From Gnetum montanum (Eukaryota; Streptophyta; Gnetopsida; Gnetales; Gnetaceae): a stretch of 64,000 nt of DNA. How positions within the stretch are numbered: the first letter of the stretch is position 1; the number at the start of each line of letters is the position of its first letter. The translations under genes and the position numbers were made by a program. The notes under the pieces were generated by a model. The model saw only the letters and a list, made by a program, of their open reading frames with translations, was not told the DNA's origin and did no database searches. Positions 23,053-34,971 of this stretch are shown piece after piece. The stretch spans positions 338,824 through 402,823 of the forward strand of contig MNCI01003412.1 in NCBI GenBank assembly GCA_015680685.1, read 5' to 3'.

Positions 23053-23072
23053 TTAGCACTGTTGCCAGGGAC
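23053..23072 (+). other. Primer-binding site, Asp-tRNA type
   Basis: TTAGCACTGTTGCCAGGGAC directly after the LTR. It corresponds to TGGCGCCGTTGCCGGGGA, the complement of tRNA-Asp used by Athila-lineage elements, with C-to-T and G-to-A changes. Confidence 0.8.
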
Positions 23073-23076
23073 TTAG

Positions 23077-24413
23077 TTGTTTGTGCAATGTGTAGAACAT
23101 AGGAAATCATTCATATCATTGGAATGCTACAACGAACCCTTAGGGTTAATCAGAGAAGGACAAGACAACGGTACATTGCACACCAAACAAGACAAGATGT
23201 CTTCTTCTTCGCATAAGAGCACTTCACTACCTAGGACTAACACAAGAGGCAGTCGGTGGCATAATACACATAAACAAGATCCACCAATTCCTCAACAGTT
23301 TCATGTGGTATATACTCATTCCAATGAGCATGTACTTGATTTCACCTTTATTCTCCACCAAGATGAACAACTGCATTGGAGAGACTTGGAGGGTAACATA
23401 GTGTTGCCTCCAGACCGATCAGTCCCCAACATGCTCCTTCATGCTCTCACATGAATAGGCATGCTACTTTTATACGTGAAATATGTTGCATGCGATCATG
23501 ACACAAGGGACTATCATCCCACAAAAGCGCAACGTCAAAGGGACTTGCGACAAGAGAGATACCATACATCCTTGAAGGGTAAATGGCCCCATAACGCTCT
23601 GCACATCTTGAGCGAAATTGAGGATGGTGAACCTACTTCAATAGGTTCCCCACAAAACGATGTTCCCCCTCCACTCCACTCCACTCCACTATTCACAACC
23701 CTGGTTCTGATACCCATGAACACAAAGTATTCAACGAGGGAACACAAAAGCACGATAAGGATGGACGTTCTAATCATGATCATGATCAGGGCTAAGATCA
23801 CCGAAGAGAAGGTAGAAAACATCTTCAGCATAGCATAAGGGAGAGTAGGGAAACACATAGACCCCATAAATTCTATGAACGAGATGATCACGAAGAACCC
23901 CTACTCACAACTAGAAGCATGCTAGATATAACGGAGGCAATAAGAGTTTCAAAAAGGCACCAAAAGGATAGTAGGATCAAGAGGTTAGACATGAACAACA
24001 TCCCACGATTTGAAGGGGGATACAACATTGATCCTCAAAATATTTTGCAAGCATTGCATGATGCATGTGCCTTGCAAAACATAGAGAAAAAATGGCAAAA
24101 ACTGAAGTTGTTCCCAAGGACACTAGTGAAAGAAGCTGAAAGCTGGTACTGGTTCTTAGAATCGGAATCCATCCGAAGGTGGAGTACAATGATAGAACTA
24201 TTTAATGATGAGTACCAAATGTACTCCTGAGTGTCTAACCTGCAAAAGCAAATCCAAGGATGGAAGCAACAAAATCATGAACCCTTGGATGCTACCATGG
24301 GCCGCTATTGCGCACTGTTACATCATTGTCTTGGCCATGGTTATTCACAGCAGGATCAACTACACCATCTCATGGATGGACTTAGGCATGAAACAAGGAG
24401 AACCCTTGGGATG
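23077..24413 (+). pseudogene. gag: Athila-like gag, N-terminal half
   Basis: Open pieces 23077-23454 and 23461-23838 share a frame: 'VLDFTFILHQDEQLHWRDLE', 'LPPDRSVPNMLLHAL', 'YHPTKAQRQRDLRQERYH'. After a frameshift, the gag core runs from 23919: 'DMNNIPRFEGGYN', 'ESWYWFLESESIRRWSTMIE', 'FNDEYQMYS'. Text at 24360-24408 ends 'RHETRRTLG', where a solo LTR is inserted. The same protein, better aligned, is at 49321-51300. An Arg/Ser/His-rich linker precedes the core. Confidence 0.85.
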
Positions 24414-25810
24414 TGAAACACCGTGAAAATTTTGAGGCCTCAACGGTTCAGCAAAAAGCTCGTGATTCAGGTGAACGGTCGCAACGAGGCATGGCACAGC
24501 AAGTTCCTTTTCAGTTTAAAAGCTTGTCCTGCCACACTACACGGCACAGCACAAATGAATTCCAGAAGAAAGAGCAAAACGATGGGTGCACAGCGGCAAG
24601 CTTTCAACTTTGCAAATTATCTATGTTTCAGGAACCTTAGCTTTTTGGCATATTATGCTACATTACACAACATGGTGTAATGCAGCCTAATGTCAAAAAA
24701 CAATTTGCCACAACATCAAGGATGGAAAATGCCCAAAAACTTCAACAAACACTTCAATTTTTTGCAAGTGCGCTATTTTACACTGAGTTACGGTATGAAG
24801 CGTAATCTAGCATGGTGTAGCGTAATCTAGCGTGGTGCAGCGTAATCTAGTATGGTGCAGTGTAATACAGACATAGTGAAGCATCAGTAGTCCATGCGAT
24901 GCAATATGCTCTCCAATGTATTGTAGCATAATCAAGAAATCGCTTGTCAACAAAGCTCCAAAAAGAGCAGTTTACGCAGCATTATGCTTTAGAGTATAAG
25001 GTGGTGTGGCGCCACAAGCTTCAACAACCACCACTTCAAGTCAACGACACTTTAAAAATTTAAGACATGCATCATCTAAACCGCATCTTTCGCTTGACCC
25101 TAACCTTATAAATGCTCCGATTGACAAAGGCTAAAAAGGAGGAGAGGCAAAAATTTTCTCCTAAGATTGAACGAATCTTCTCTGTGAGCGAATTTTCCTT
25201 TCCGTTGATAATCGTTGATGGCTTTTGACAAGAGAACAGAGAGAGTCAATGATCGCAAGAATATCGAAGGAAATTGGCAAGAATCTCCAGTCAGGAATAG
25301 CAAGTTGACAGACATCCTACTTTAGATCGGCTCCTTTGTACACCACCAGAATGAGGTAGATCGACCCTTGTTTGCTTTATCTTTGAACAGTTTTCTTGTT
25401 ATTGGCACGTGCTTCATCCTAGATCGAAGTCTGCTTGTAATGATAGTATTCAATACATTTTTTTTGTGAGGTGAGTCCTAGATCTTAGGATTGCCCGCAT
25501 TCTAAATCTGATCTCTTATGCCTTATCTATACGTCACAAATCTTGCAAATCATCGTAAATCTACTTCGTCATTTTCGATTGCCCACTAAGATAACAATAT
25601 CATATTTTCCCGTAAAGATCCATCATTTTATTACCCAAATATCACAAAATTTTTACTGATCAAGTAAGTCCCTGTCTGATCGACAAGACCATTCAGGGCA
25701 CCTCGGATTCGTTTTCTCTCCAGCAAGGTCCTCACACAGATCCGGGGTTAAAACTGTGTACACGGACTTTCGTTTGGTATTTCTAGCGATCGACATTTTC
25801 CATCATTATA
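24414..25810 (+). mobile_element. Solo LTR of a Tat-type element inside gag
   Basis: 1397 bp starting TGAAACACCG and ending TATA, flanked by a perfect target duplication ggatg (24409-24413 and 25811-25815). Removing it and one duplication restores gag ('TLG' + 'MYAQGRL', compare 'TLGTYSQGRL' at 50760-50795). Features: 3.5 units of a 20-bp repeat, TATA at 25107-25113, and a U5 motif near 25663-25720. A lone LTR with target duplication is the product of LTR-LTR recombination. Confidence 0.9.
24801..24870 (+). repeat. 20-bp tandem repeat in the solo LTR U3
   Basis: Three and a half units of cgtaatctagcgtggtgcag, exactly 20 bp each, upstream of the TATA box at 25107. They carry the same cagcgta word seen in the other Tat-type U3 subrepeats. 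Confidence 0.9.
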
Positions 25811-27730
25811 GGATGTATGCCCAAGGAAGATTATATAAGCTTAGGTCTCATCAAATTCATAGATTTCTAGAGCAAGTAGCTAAGGAAGAAGGTGAGCTAC
25901 AAAAGAGAGAAAGTGCAGAAGAGTACAACCGAGATCCTTCCCTTCAAAAAAGGGGAGTGAGATTTTATGAGGAGGAAGAAGAGTCACCACTCGAAGAGAT
26001 GGTGAATAGGAAAATTTTGCCGCTCCAAAAGTTAACAATAGAAGTATCGGCAAAGGTAGACCAAATGTGGGACTCCCTGGATAGTAGGTTTAAAACTGTT
26101 CTCAAAATTGTAGAGGAGTCTAGGGAGCAAGGTAGTGATCGTGACAAAAAGAAAAAGAGAGAAGTGGATAATATACATAACAAGGGTAAGGGAAAAATGG
26201 CCATCACAGAAGAGGTTGTGGATTCAGACACGAACAATGATAGTGGATGCGAGATATGCCAATATGACCATCCTAAGGGATGTTGCCCAATGATCTCACA
26301 TCTACAAGAGTCTGGGGTGTATGCACTCAACCCATGACTTAACAAACGGCAAGCACCCCAACGGTTACCTTATCCCCAAGGTAACCCAAGGTAGTTCCAC
26401 CAACCTTCAACATATTATCCAAGTGGAACTCCACCACAACTGATTGAGCAACATCAATAGTGGCAATACCCACAATCATGGGGGATGCCACCACTAAGGC
26501 AACAATACCCCTACCAGCAATCGAACCCATATGACTACTACGTGCAGCATCCAATCTCTCCATGTGACTCTGTTGGTCACGTTACACCACAACATCACTA
26601 CCAAGCTTGTGAGTATTATATAACTCCTTCTCCTAGGGAAGATAACTCACAAGCATACCATCCTTCAAATCCATCTGCAACTCTCACACCAATAGCTACA
26701 TTACCACATGCTCTGGCAATGCAAGGGGAACTCCTTATTCAACCGCAACAACGCAATGCCACGAGGGCTGTGAATCCTCAACCCACTGTTGGTTCTGACA
26801 ACTGTATGAAGAAAAAACCTTTCTTTAGAACCAACAATCCAACCAAGCCCTCACAACCACAAGTGGTTGAACCTCTCGACGCCTCCCCATCAAATAAGGC
26901 TTTAGAGCTACCTTCAAACCAAACACAAAGCTCAACTCATACAGTTATGTTAACACATGTAGTAACTGATTGGATTAAAGTTGGCTACCTTCCCAGGAAA
27001 TTCTCTAATCCTGGAAGCCCTCTAATCTATCTCCAAATCGTTGGGAATGAGCCATGCAAAGCTCTTCTAGACTCAAGTTCTAGAGTTAACTTAATATCAC
27101 AAGAGATGTACAAAGCCTAGAGCCTACCTTCATTAAGGAAGAGCAATATTCACCTAGAGTTGGTCGACCAGTCCATCACTGTTCCCTTGGGACTGGTGGA
27201 GGACATCATTACCACTATGTGTGGATGGTCGTACCTAGCTGATTTCCTAGTCATACAAGTGAATAACGATAAAGGGGATTTTCCAATAATAATGGGAAGG
27301 GCATGGCTAAGTACTATAGATGCACGCCTAGGAATCCGCAATCTTTCCCTAGAAATATATAAGGAGAAAATTGGGGAAGATCAAGAAGAAGAAGGTTCCA
27401 TGCATCACATACAGTGATACAGGGTGCAATTGCATGCAGAAATCATGGGTTGTGCAAAGTTCAGCATTGCTTTCATGCAACTGGTATGCACAAGACCTTA
27501 ACCTACAAAAGTGCCTATATGTAGCAGCCACACAACAAGAAGACACCTAGTGGCTGATAGCTAATTAAGAGAGAAACTCACTAACGTGCATGGAATTGAC
27601 TGAGGGAATATTGCACCTACATCGAAAGCATAGATGCACTAGAGAAAGTTCGTCGCCAACCTTCAAACCTTAACCTGGAAAACATCAACTGGGTGAAGTT
27701 GGAAATTCCTAAAAAAGTCAGACAAGAGCC
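25811..27730 (+). pseudogene. Athila-like gag C-terminus and aspartic protease
   Basis: Gag resumes with 'MYAQGRLYKLRSHQIHRFLE' (from 25814), an acidic/Lys-rich region and a Cys-rich remnant ('CEICQYDHPKGCCP', about 26250), followed by a Pro/Gln-rich linker. The protease part shows 'CKALLDSSSRVNLISQEM' (about 27055-27110), 'GLVEDIITTMCGWSYLADFL' and 'FPIIMGRAWLSTIDARLGI' (about 27280-27335). The usual active-site D-S/T-G reads DSS. After 'LNLENINWVKLEIP' (about 27670-27715) the sequence jumps to the 3' region, so RT, RNase H and integrase are missing. Confidence 0.85.
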
Positions 27731-29789
27731 TTAATAAGAGCTTTTTAGTCAATGTGCAACAGACCAAACCTTTCCATGAATTTAGAATGGTCAATGCACA
27801 TAATACCTCTAAGAAGGGAAGACCCTACTCACTATTTCGGATCTCCCCCTTCCAACTTAGTCATGAAGGAGATGGCCACCTCTGCTAACCAATTAAGGCC
27901 CTCAGTTCCTTTTTAAGTTTCTGTTTTACACATTTTTGTTTTACAAATTTCTTTAACTTTTCTTGTTTTTGTTTTGCAACATCATTATACTTTCTCATTT
28001 CTTTGTGTAATTATTTGTTTTGCTTTTTTTTATTTTTGTCTTGTTTGTTCTTTTTTTTTTTGTTTCTATTCTTCTTCTTTTTTTTTTTATTTTTTTGTTA
28101 GGTTCTTCACCTCATAAGTTTTCCTGATGGTGGTATGAACTGTATTCTATTGATTGCTAATGTTTGGTTTTTACCTTTCAGTTATAATGTTGATAATAAA
28201 GTATGGTTCTTTTGATATAATAGGCAATGAGTCCACGTCATCCATGCATTCATGAATTTCTATGGTCTTTCTTGGCTTAGAATTGTATGGCCCCTTTCTT
28301 AATAATAAAACTATTAACGAATTGGTGACTGGATATTTCTCAAACTGAGGAAGGACTCAAGGACTGAAAAGGATGTGACTTCAAGGGGATTTTATGTATT
28401 TGTGCTAGCCATTCTCTTGGGTACTTGGATGTTTTCTTCTTGAGTTTTCCTTACCATTCTAACATTGCTCCATTATCGAGAAGCTGAGCTAATAAAAATA
28501 AGTCTTTGCATGTTTTGGTTCTCACGCAAAAAAAAAGTGAGAATTCAAAGCACACCCCTTAGACAAAATAATCATCTAGGCTACAAGTACTAGTTATGAA
28601 ACTAAAAAAACATGTTCCCTCTAACTAATACCCTTTCTTGCTTCCTACTTTTCCCTTTCTAGTTTCCTCGGAATGGTAGCGACTCTTTGGTGGAAGCATT
28701 CTTGTTACTCCAAGTGGATGGATTAGCCAAGTGTATTAATGTGAAGTCACTAGATGTGGATTTTTTGAGACTGGATTTGGAATGAGATCTACTCAATCAC
28801 ATTAACCATATATACACAAGGGATTGTACACCACCTTGCTCTTGGGACTCCATTCCATTCTCTTATTCCCATCATTCTTTCTCCATCTTTCACCTCATTG
28901 CCAACTGTATCAGTGGTATATATTTTGGTTGATACATTATATTCTCTTTGGTGAATTATTGGGGTTAATTCTTTAACTCTTGCTCCCAAATGACATTGGG
29001 TTTGTCAAGGCATAAAGGGCATGAGCCTGCTTTGGGGAGGACCCACTGGCATTCCTATTTGGTGCATCAGTTAACTTCTTTTCCTTAAACATTTCCTCAA
29101 TCAACATTTGTTTTGTTCATTCCACCTCTGACATCCATTTTATTAGCATTACCATTGTTTCTTTTTCTCCATCTTTCTTATTCCTTATCTTTTTCCATTC
29201 TATCACTACCGGAGGAGCACTCTTAGTCATGGGGACCCTAGTCCAATTTTTTCAATTTTTCCTAACCCCTACACCTTGGGTAGTCGCCAGTGTTATATCT
29301 CTAGAATCTGTATCAGCCATATCACAACTCAGCCAGTGGACCTTACGCGAAAGCAAGGTATCAACTATATTGTGATTTACTTATCCTTGCTCATATGTGA
29401 CTGTGTTATGTGTGTAGATGGTAATCATATAGCAATGGACTGGACCTGGAGGAAACACTCAGGATGGACTGGTGCTAGAAGATTTATGCAAGGAATAAGA
29501 TTGATGGTGCACTCATGGATAGACAATGGAAGGCATAATCTTGGCATCGACAACAACATGTCTTCTCCTTTTCTCTCTCTCTCTCTCTTCTCTCTTAACT
29601 ACCAAATGAGGCTAGATGTCAAATGTGTATAGTGTTCACTCTTGTGGTCATGAATACTAATGTTGCCATGTATTGTAATGTTGATCTATTCACATGTCGC
29701 CCCATTCACCATTAGTGTCATTCAAGTCAATAATCCCATACCTTTCCAATATTTTGTAAGGAACTCGAGGATGAATTTTCATTCAGTCA
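27731..29789 (+). other. 3' non-coding region of the Athila-like element
   Basis: About 2 kb with poly-T tracts near 28030-28100. It is collinear with 55420-57465 of the complete element (shared blocks such as 'ggcatgagcctgctttgggg', about 29020 and 56670). No envelope-like reading frame was recognised in either copy. The 118-codon frame at 29276-29632 is not supported by the sister copy. Confidence 0.65.
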
Positions 29790-29797
29790 TGGGGGTA
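29790..29797 (+). other. Polypurine tract, Athila-like element
   Basis: 'catgggggta' immediately before TGATGAG. The sister element has the identical tract before 57474. Confidence 0.75.
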
Positions 29798-30069
29798 TGA
29801 TGAGCCGCGATATCGCGTACGCGATATCGCATTCGCCACGTAATATCACGTCCTGCCTCATCTTCTATAAATAAGAGGTAGTGCCCTTTGTTCTAGGGGA
29901 GTAAGACTTAGACCCTTAGCTAGATTCTTGTAGTTTAGTCATTCCAGAGTTAGAATAATTCCTGTGTGCCCGCAGTAAAAGTCATAGAGTGAACAGATCT
30001 TTATTCGAGCAATTTGTACCTAAGCACACATTTGTGTATGGAAATAAAGACAAACTTTATGATAAACCT
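29798..30069 (+). repeat. Truncated 3' LTR with a 24-bp perfect palindrome
   Basis: TGATGAGCC start. A perfect 24-bp palindrome at 29807-29830 (half-site GCGATATCGCGT), TATA box at 29865-29873 and AATAAAG near 30045. It matches the 5' LTR 22266-22514 up to 'tatgataaacct' and then stops. The following sequence belongs to a different element. Confidence 0.87.
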
Positions 30070-31375
30070 CTGGTACACATGTAGCATTTCCATCCCTGGC
30101 ATCTTGCTGATCTTCTATAGATGTCCTTTAACATCTTGCTAACCTTCCAGAGCTATTGCTACCACTACCAACCATCTTGGTCGTAGCTCTCACCATCAGC
30201 ACCTACTGCTGGAGCCCCAGAACTATTGTGGCCCAGCCACAATGCTACCATCCTCTAGCCCTTGCCATCATTAGAGTTCAAAAAAGCATGTATTTTTCAG
30301 GCTTCTCACCTTGTAGCTAGATTTCATGATGCTTACCTTTGGCATGGATTCCTAAGCACCTGCATCATCATCGCTCCTAGCTTCTTCAGTGCTCATTCTT
30401 GGTAGGGCCATTGAAGCTTTCCAACTTGTCGTTGCTGAAGCCTATACTAGCCTTCCTGCTTTGGACATTGCACATGTTAGACATAACACTTGACACCTTG
30501 GTAGTGTCCCGAGCAAACAGGTCTTTGCCCTCACTTCACTCGATGGTTGTTTCTTTTGGTTTCCTCCCTATTGTGTTTGCAAAATAAAAGCTAGGATGGA
30601 ATCATTCAGAGATGTGTTTCACCATGAGCGCGAGACACTACATTGTTTTGAAGTACCCACTTTGATTAGCATAGCTACTTGAGAGTGCATATCCTGCCCT
30701 CCCTTCAACCAACTTAATCCCTATTCCCTATACTTGCAATTTCTGATATCTTCTTCGCAAGCTTTCCCAATGCACATAAAGCCCTCTCCCATGCCCAACC
30801 ACCAGGCCCACGATGTATGTAATGCAATTCATCCCATGGGAAGCCTCTATAGATAGGTCAAAGCCCCAAATAGATGTAACACAACCCATCTTAGAGAGGA
30901 AACACCTTTCCTACAACAACAACAAGATTTCCTTCAATTAAACGTGAGTATGCAACAAAAAGTACAAAAAAAGAAGGAGGAAGACAAGTGCTCAAAACAA
31001 ATGGCATGATAGCTTCTTTGCAATTGTTTCAGCTATAAATCAACCATCTCTGAGCACTCCAATGAGAGGTCGAGATCCAAAGAGAAAGACACACATGTGC
31101 TGACTCCCTCATAAGCATTTCGATGAGGGATCACACTGTGGCAATGACTCTCATGATAACGCATCTTGCACCTTTCCTTTTTTCCCTAAACCAATTTCCT
31201 CAAACCCATGCCCTTCCTCTATCATATTTAGTTTTCTTAGCACTCCCAATCATAGCAAAGCATTATCTAAGTAGGAACTAATGAATAGTGTGGGTGTCGC
31301 ATTCAGCAGGATGTTTTATGTTCTTTGTCGACATCTCTTGGTCAAATCCTCCAGATGTCAACAAACAGGAACCAT
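30070..31375 (+). mobile_element. 3' internal part of a Tat-like element (5' part missing)
   Basis: Non-coding. Homologous in order to 17860-19874 (for example 'ttgtgtttgca' with flanks near 30570, and 'ctcttggtcaaatcctccag' near 31345 against 'ctcttaggtagattcctccag' near 19835). It ends in a polypurine-like tract before TGAAACACC at 31376. The gag, protease and 5' LTR of this copy are absent. Confidence 0.75.
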
Positions 31376-33790
31376 TGAAACACCATCAATTTCAGGACTC
31401 CAATGATTTAGCACAGTCCTAAAATTTGGGTAAGGATCTTTGCAAGTGTGGGATCATGCTAGACCGTGCATACAACATGGCACTTCGGAAGTCCTAATGC
31501 TTGCAAAGCTACTTCTGAGCCTGCCTGCCACCCTCTGTAGTACAATCAATGCAACACCCAGCCATGAGGCCAGTTTGCATGAAACAAAAACTAGGGGTAG
31601 ACCGTACAGTCTGAAAAATTTTCTATCTCTTAGGCTGACAGGCTTGCTACACTCTCTAGCTTGCCCAGCTTGACACATGACCCAGTTGATGGTCTACCTA
31701 GGGACCATGCAAGGAGTTTCCAAGAGTGTTCAGGATGGACTAAATAGTTTGGCAAGCTTTCTAACGATGGAACCTACTACACTGCATAGCGTAGTAGGCC
31801 ATGTGGAGACCAATCAAATGCACCAAAGATGTAGTTGACAATGATTCAGCTCTCCAGGATACTTGCCCCGCTTCATCCTTGAAGCATGATTAGCATGACA
31901 CCATAGAATGTGGCAAATTTTGTTAGAAATCATCTCCATTTGAGTGCTACATTGTGCTACACTACATAGTGTAGTGCAGCGTAGCAGGGTTTGAGTGTGA
32001 CAATACTTCCACTCAAATTTTTTTGACGAAGTAAACATGATTACCCATGCTTCGACCATCAAAGAATGATTATGCTACTACCACTCTAGGACATGATCAA
32101 CATCCCATGAAAAAATGTCTACAAAGTTAGTCAAAATCTAGGCAAAACTAAGTGCTATGCTACATAGCATAGCATAGCGTAGCAAGGTCAGAATGCACGA
32201 AGGTCCTCCATCAAGTTGTTTTAACAAAATAATTGCACTTGGCCACGTGTCAACCTCCAAGACTACTTGTCCCACTTCTCCCTCAGGTCCCAATCAAATT
32301 ATTTTGACAAAGCATTGCAGATTAAGAGAAAATTCATGTCACATTGACTACTACGCTGTGCTACACTACATAGCATAGTAGAGACATGGAGGCTAAAAAT
32401 GTCCCAGGCATGAAACTAGGGAGTCTCAGGCTTCTCCAACATAAAAAGTGTAATGGCTGTTTGCTGAGGTGGCTTGCCTAGCTAGGCCTCATAGGGGTAT
32501 TTTTAGTTTTTGGGCAAGATTTGTCTCAAGACTGGCTGCTACGCTACACAACATAGCATAACATAGCGTGTAAGTGTTTACACTATGCCACTATGCTGGG
32601 CAGCGTAGATAGCGTAACACTTGCAAAGAAGCATCAAGATGTCTCCAGTAGCTTCAGAACTTAGTTGGCAATGGTCATTTCTACTTCAGCATCTCTTCAA
32701 CAAACAAGATCAACATTTTGCTTTGTTTTGCACCTCCCTGGTAATTCCTAAAAGTTGTCCCTATGCTTGACCTTACTGCAAGAGAAAGGAAGACGTAGTC
32801 CTGGAGCGTAGGCTCCACTTTGCATTTTTCATTGGCATTTTTTGTAAAAACATGGCAGTTCCTTGGATTCTGGCATAGGCAGTTTGAACGATATGGTCAC
32901 GGCTTAGCAAGTTTCACTTCCAACCTCGTAACACTGCAGTGTAGCACATCAGCGTAACATTGCAGCGTAGCATCGAATGACAACATAGCACATCCATGTT
33001 TGCACCCTGTGGGACCCAGGACACGTGGCATCCAAACCATGTCTTTCTCCCACTCTTGGCCTTATAAATACCCTAGCAAACAATGTTCAAGGGGTTGGCT
33101 TTTGGAATTTCCTTTCTTGTGGTGGGCTTTTTGATTTGGCTTTGTTGCGATTGACTTCCAGATATTCCCATTTTTGGCAATTGGCTTTCTGGTGATTGGC
33201 TTTGGTGAAGAGATTGGTAAGAAAAAGGTTGATGAATAGCAAATCCCTACAATAACACCTCTTGGATCTCTCCTCAACCCAGCGTAACAACCCAGCAAGC
33301 ACTGACTCATCAGTTCTTATTAACAGGCCATTGGCAATAGTCCAAGAGCTATGACCATACCATTCCATTGCTAGTTGTGCCCACCTAGCACTACACATCA
33401 ATTGTACACTTCTATCAGCTAAACAAAAGTCCAATCCCCCAATTTTGGGGCGATGCATTCTCTCACCCAAGCTCTTTTTTCATTTCATTATAGCATATCT
33501 TTTGCATCATTATTCATTGGTTCATGTTTATTGCTCAGTTACATATTTTGCAACGCTTTTATTGTTCTGTGTGCTATAGTTTTCTTCATCTCAATCTCTA
33601 TGCATAACATTTTTAAACCATTGTTCACAAAAGGTTATTGTACACCATGTAAGTCCCTATTTGATCAACCAGACTGTTCAAGGCACCTCGTTTCCATTTT
33701 CTCCAACACGTCCCTCGCACAGATCCAGGGTTAGGCTATATGCTCAGTAACCTCTCAGTGTTCCAGCCACCGATGTTTTCGGACGTTACA
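31376..33790 (+). repeat. 3' LTR of the Tat-like fragment
   Basis: 2415 bp, TGAAACACC ... GTTACA. Five palindromic cores built on 'ctacactacatagtgtag' near 31774, 31956, 32156, 32350 and 32538 (spacing 182-200 bp). TATA box at 33062-33070 and U5 motif 'gtaagtccctatttgatc' near 33651. It is related to, but a different subfamily from, the LTRs at 11175 and 19875. Confidence 0.85.
33062..33070 (+). promoter_or_regulatory. LTR TATA box (Tat-like fragment)
   Basis: 'TTATAAATA' followed by ccctag, about 730 bp before the LTR end. It has the same following bases as the box at 12406. Confidence 0.65.
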
Positions 33791-33900
33791 CAAGAATAAT
33801 TTGTACACTCTAAATTCTAATCAATTAGATGAAAATAAAAGAGTAAAACATCCAACTCATCTTACATACAACTCAAGCTACTACTATACTATAAACATAG

Positions 33901-34764
33901 TGATGAGTAGTGGGTACTCCCTATGCCCAACCATAAGAATCACTAGCATATACACATGATCTAGTCAAATTCTATGAACTATGTTTTACCTAAGTGGCCT
34001 ATATTCTTAGATGATGAAAGACATGATTATTAGTCATTGTTTTTCCAATCATCACTTGTGTTAACTTGTATGATTAAGTGTGATTGAGATGTAGGATATA
34101 TTTTTTTATACTTTTTATTATTTTTGGTGTCTAAAAAATAGTTAAATAAGAGAAGGCTTAATATTTAACTTAACGAATTAATTAACTAAACTAACCTAAA
34201 GGTGGAGCATATATTTCTACTTTCCATACACATTCTAAATGTATATTAACATTACTAGTTTACCAAGTGTCTACTCCTAAGCATACCAAGTATCCACTAC
34301 TTGGATTATCAAGCATTACTCAAATTGGTCTTACTCACATTAATTACCAATTATAATAGTAAATATTTAATAAGAAGAAAGTAAATTGTATTCAAATTAA
34401 ATTTCTAGAAAGTAATGTTAAAGTAATCCAAGTGCTACATTGAATGGAAGAAATGTTGATTTTATTTTCATTAACGCAACTATGTCCATGTCCATGTTGC
34501 ACTCGAATAAAATGCCATATAATCACTTCGATCCATGCTACAGGTACTTAGAGGAAAATGTTTTCTAACTTCTACAGAAAGAAACTAAAAAAGTTTAGCT
34601 AAGGAAATAATTTAATGATGTCATAAATGCAAAGGGAATGTGCATTTATATATGCAATGATTACATCAACATTAATATACATGCATCAATGCATCCTAAG
34701 ATGCATCATTGAGGCTATATCAATGGGCATATGTTAATGTAAACACCTTATTGTCATTTCATCA
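33901..34764 (-). repeat. 3' LTR of the minus-strand Athila-like element
   Basis: 864 bp, TGATGAG ... TTCATCA as written on the plus strand. It aligns throughout with 45885-46754, for example 'actatgttttacctaagtgg' at 33977 and 45961. The minus-strand polypurine tract 'atagaggta' adjoins at 34765. Confidence 0.87.
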
Positions 34765-34971
34765 TACCTCTATGACTAAATGAAAACTCATCCTCAAGTC
34801 AATAAAAATGAAATCAAGTTTCTTATAAAATTTGAAGTATGGAACTTTATTAACTGACTGACTAACTAACTAACTCTAAGTGTACAAACATTGATGCAAA
34901 TTACAAGAAAATTGAACACTTGAACAAAAATAGTAGATGCCTATTGAATGGACAAAAGTAGGATAAGGTCT

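Larger units (their letters stand above)
22266..30069 (+). mobile_element. Athila-like gypsy element, RT-to-integrase deleted, 3' LTR truncated
   Basis: 5' LTR 22266-23052, Asp-tRNA primer site, gag interrupted by a solo LTR, protease, then a direct jump to the 3' untranslated region at about 27724. Polypurine tract at 29790-29797 and a partial 3' LTR from 29798 breaking off at about 30069. It was inserted in the Tat-like integrase; the left flank is gtatc (22261-22265), with no right flank preserved. Domain order and sequence match the complete element at 48218-58498. Confidence 0.87.

Noticed and set aside
24801-24870. CRISPR-like 20-bp repeats
   Set aside because: The units are contiguous without spacers and lie in an LTR promoter of a plant element.
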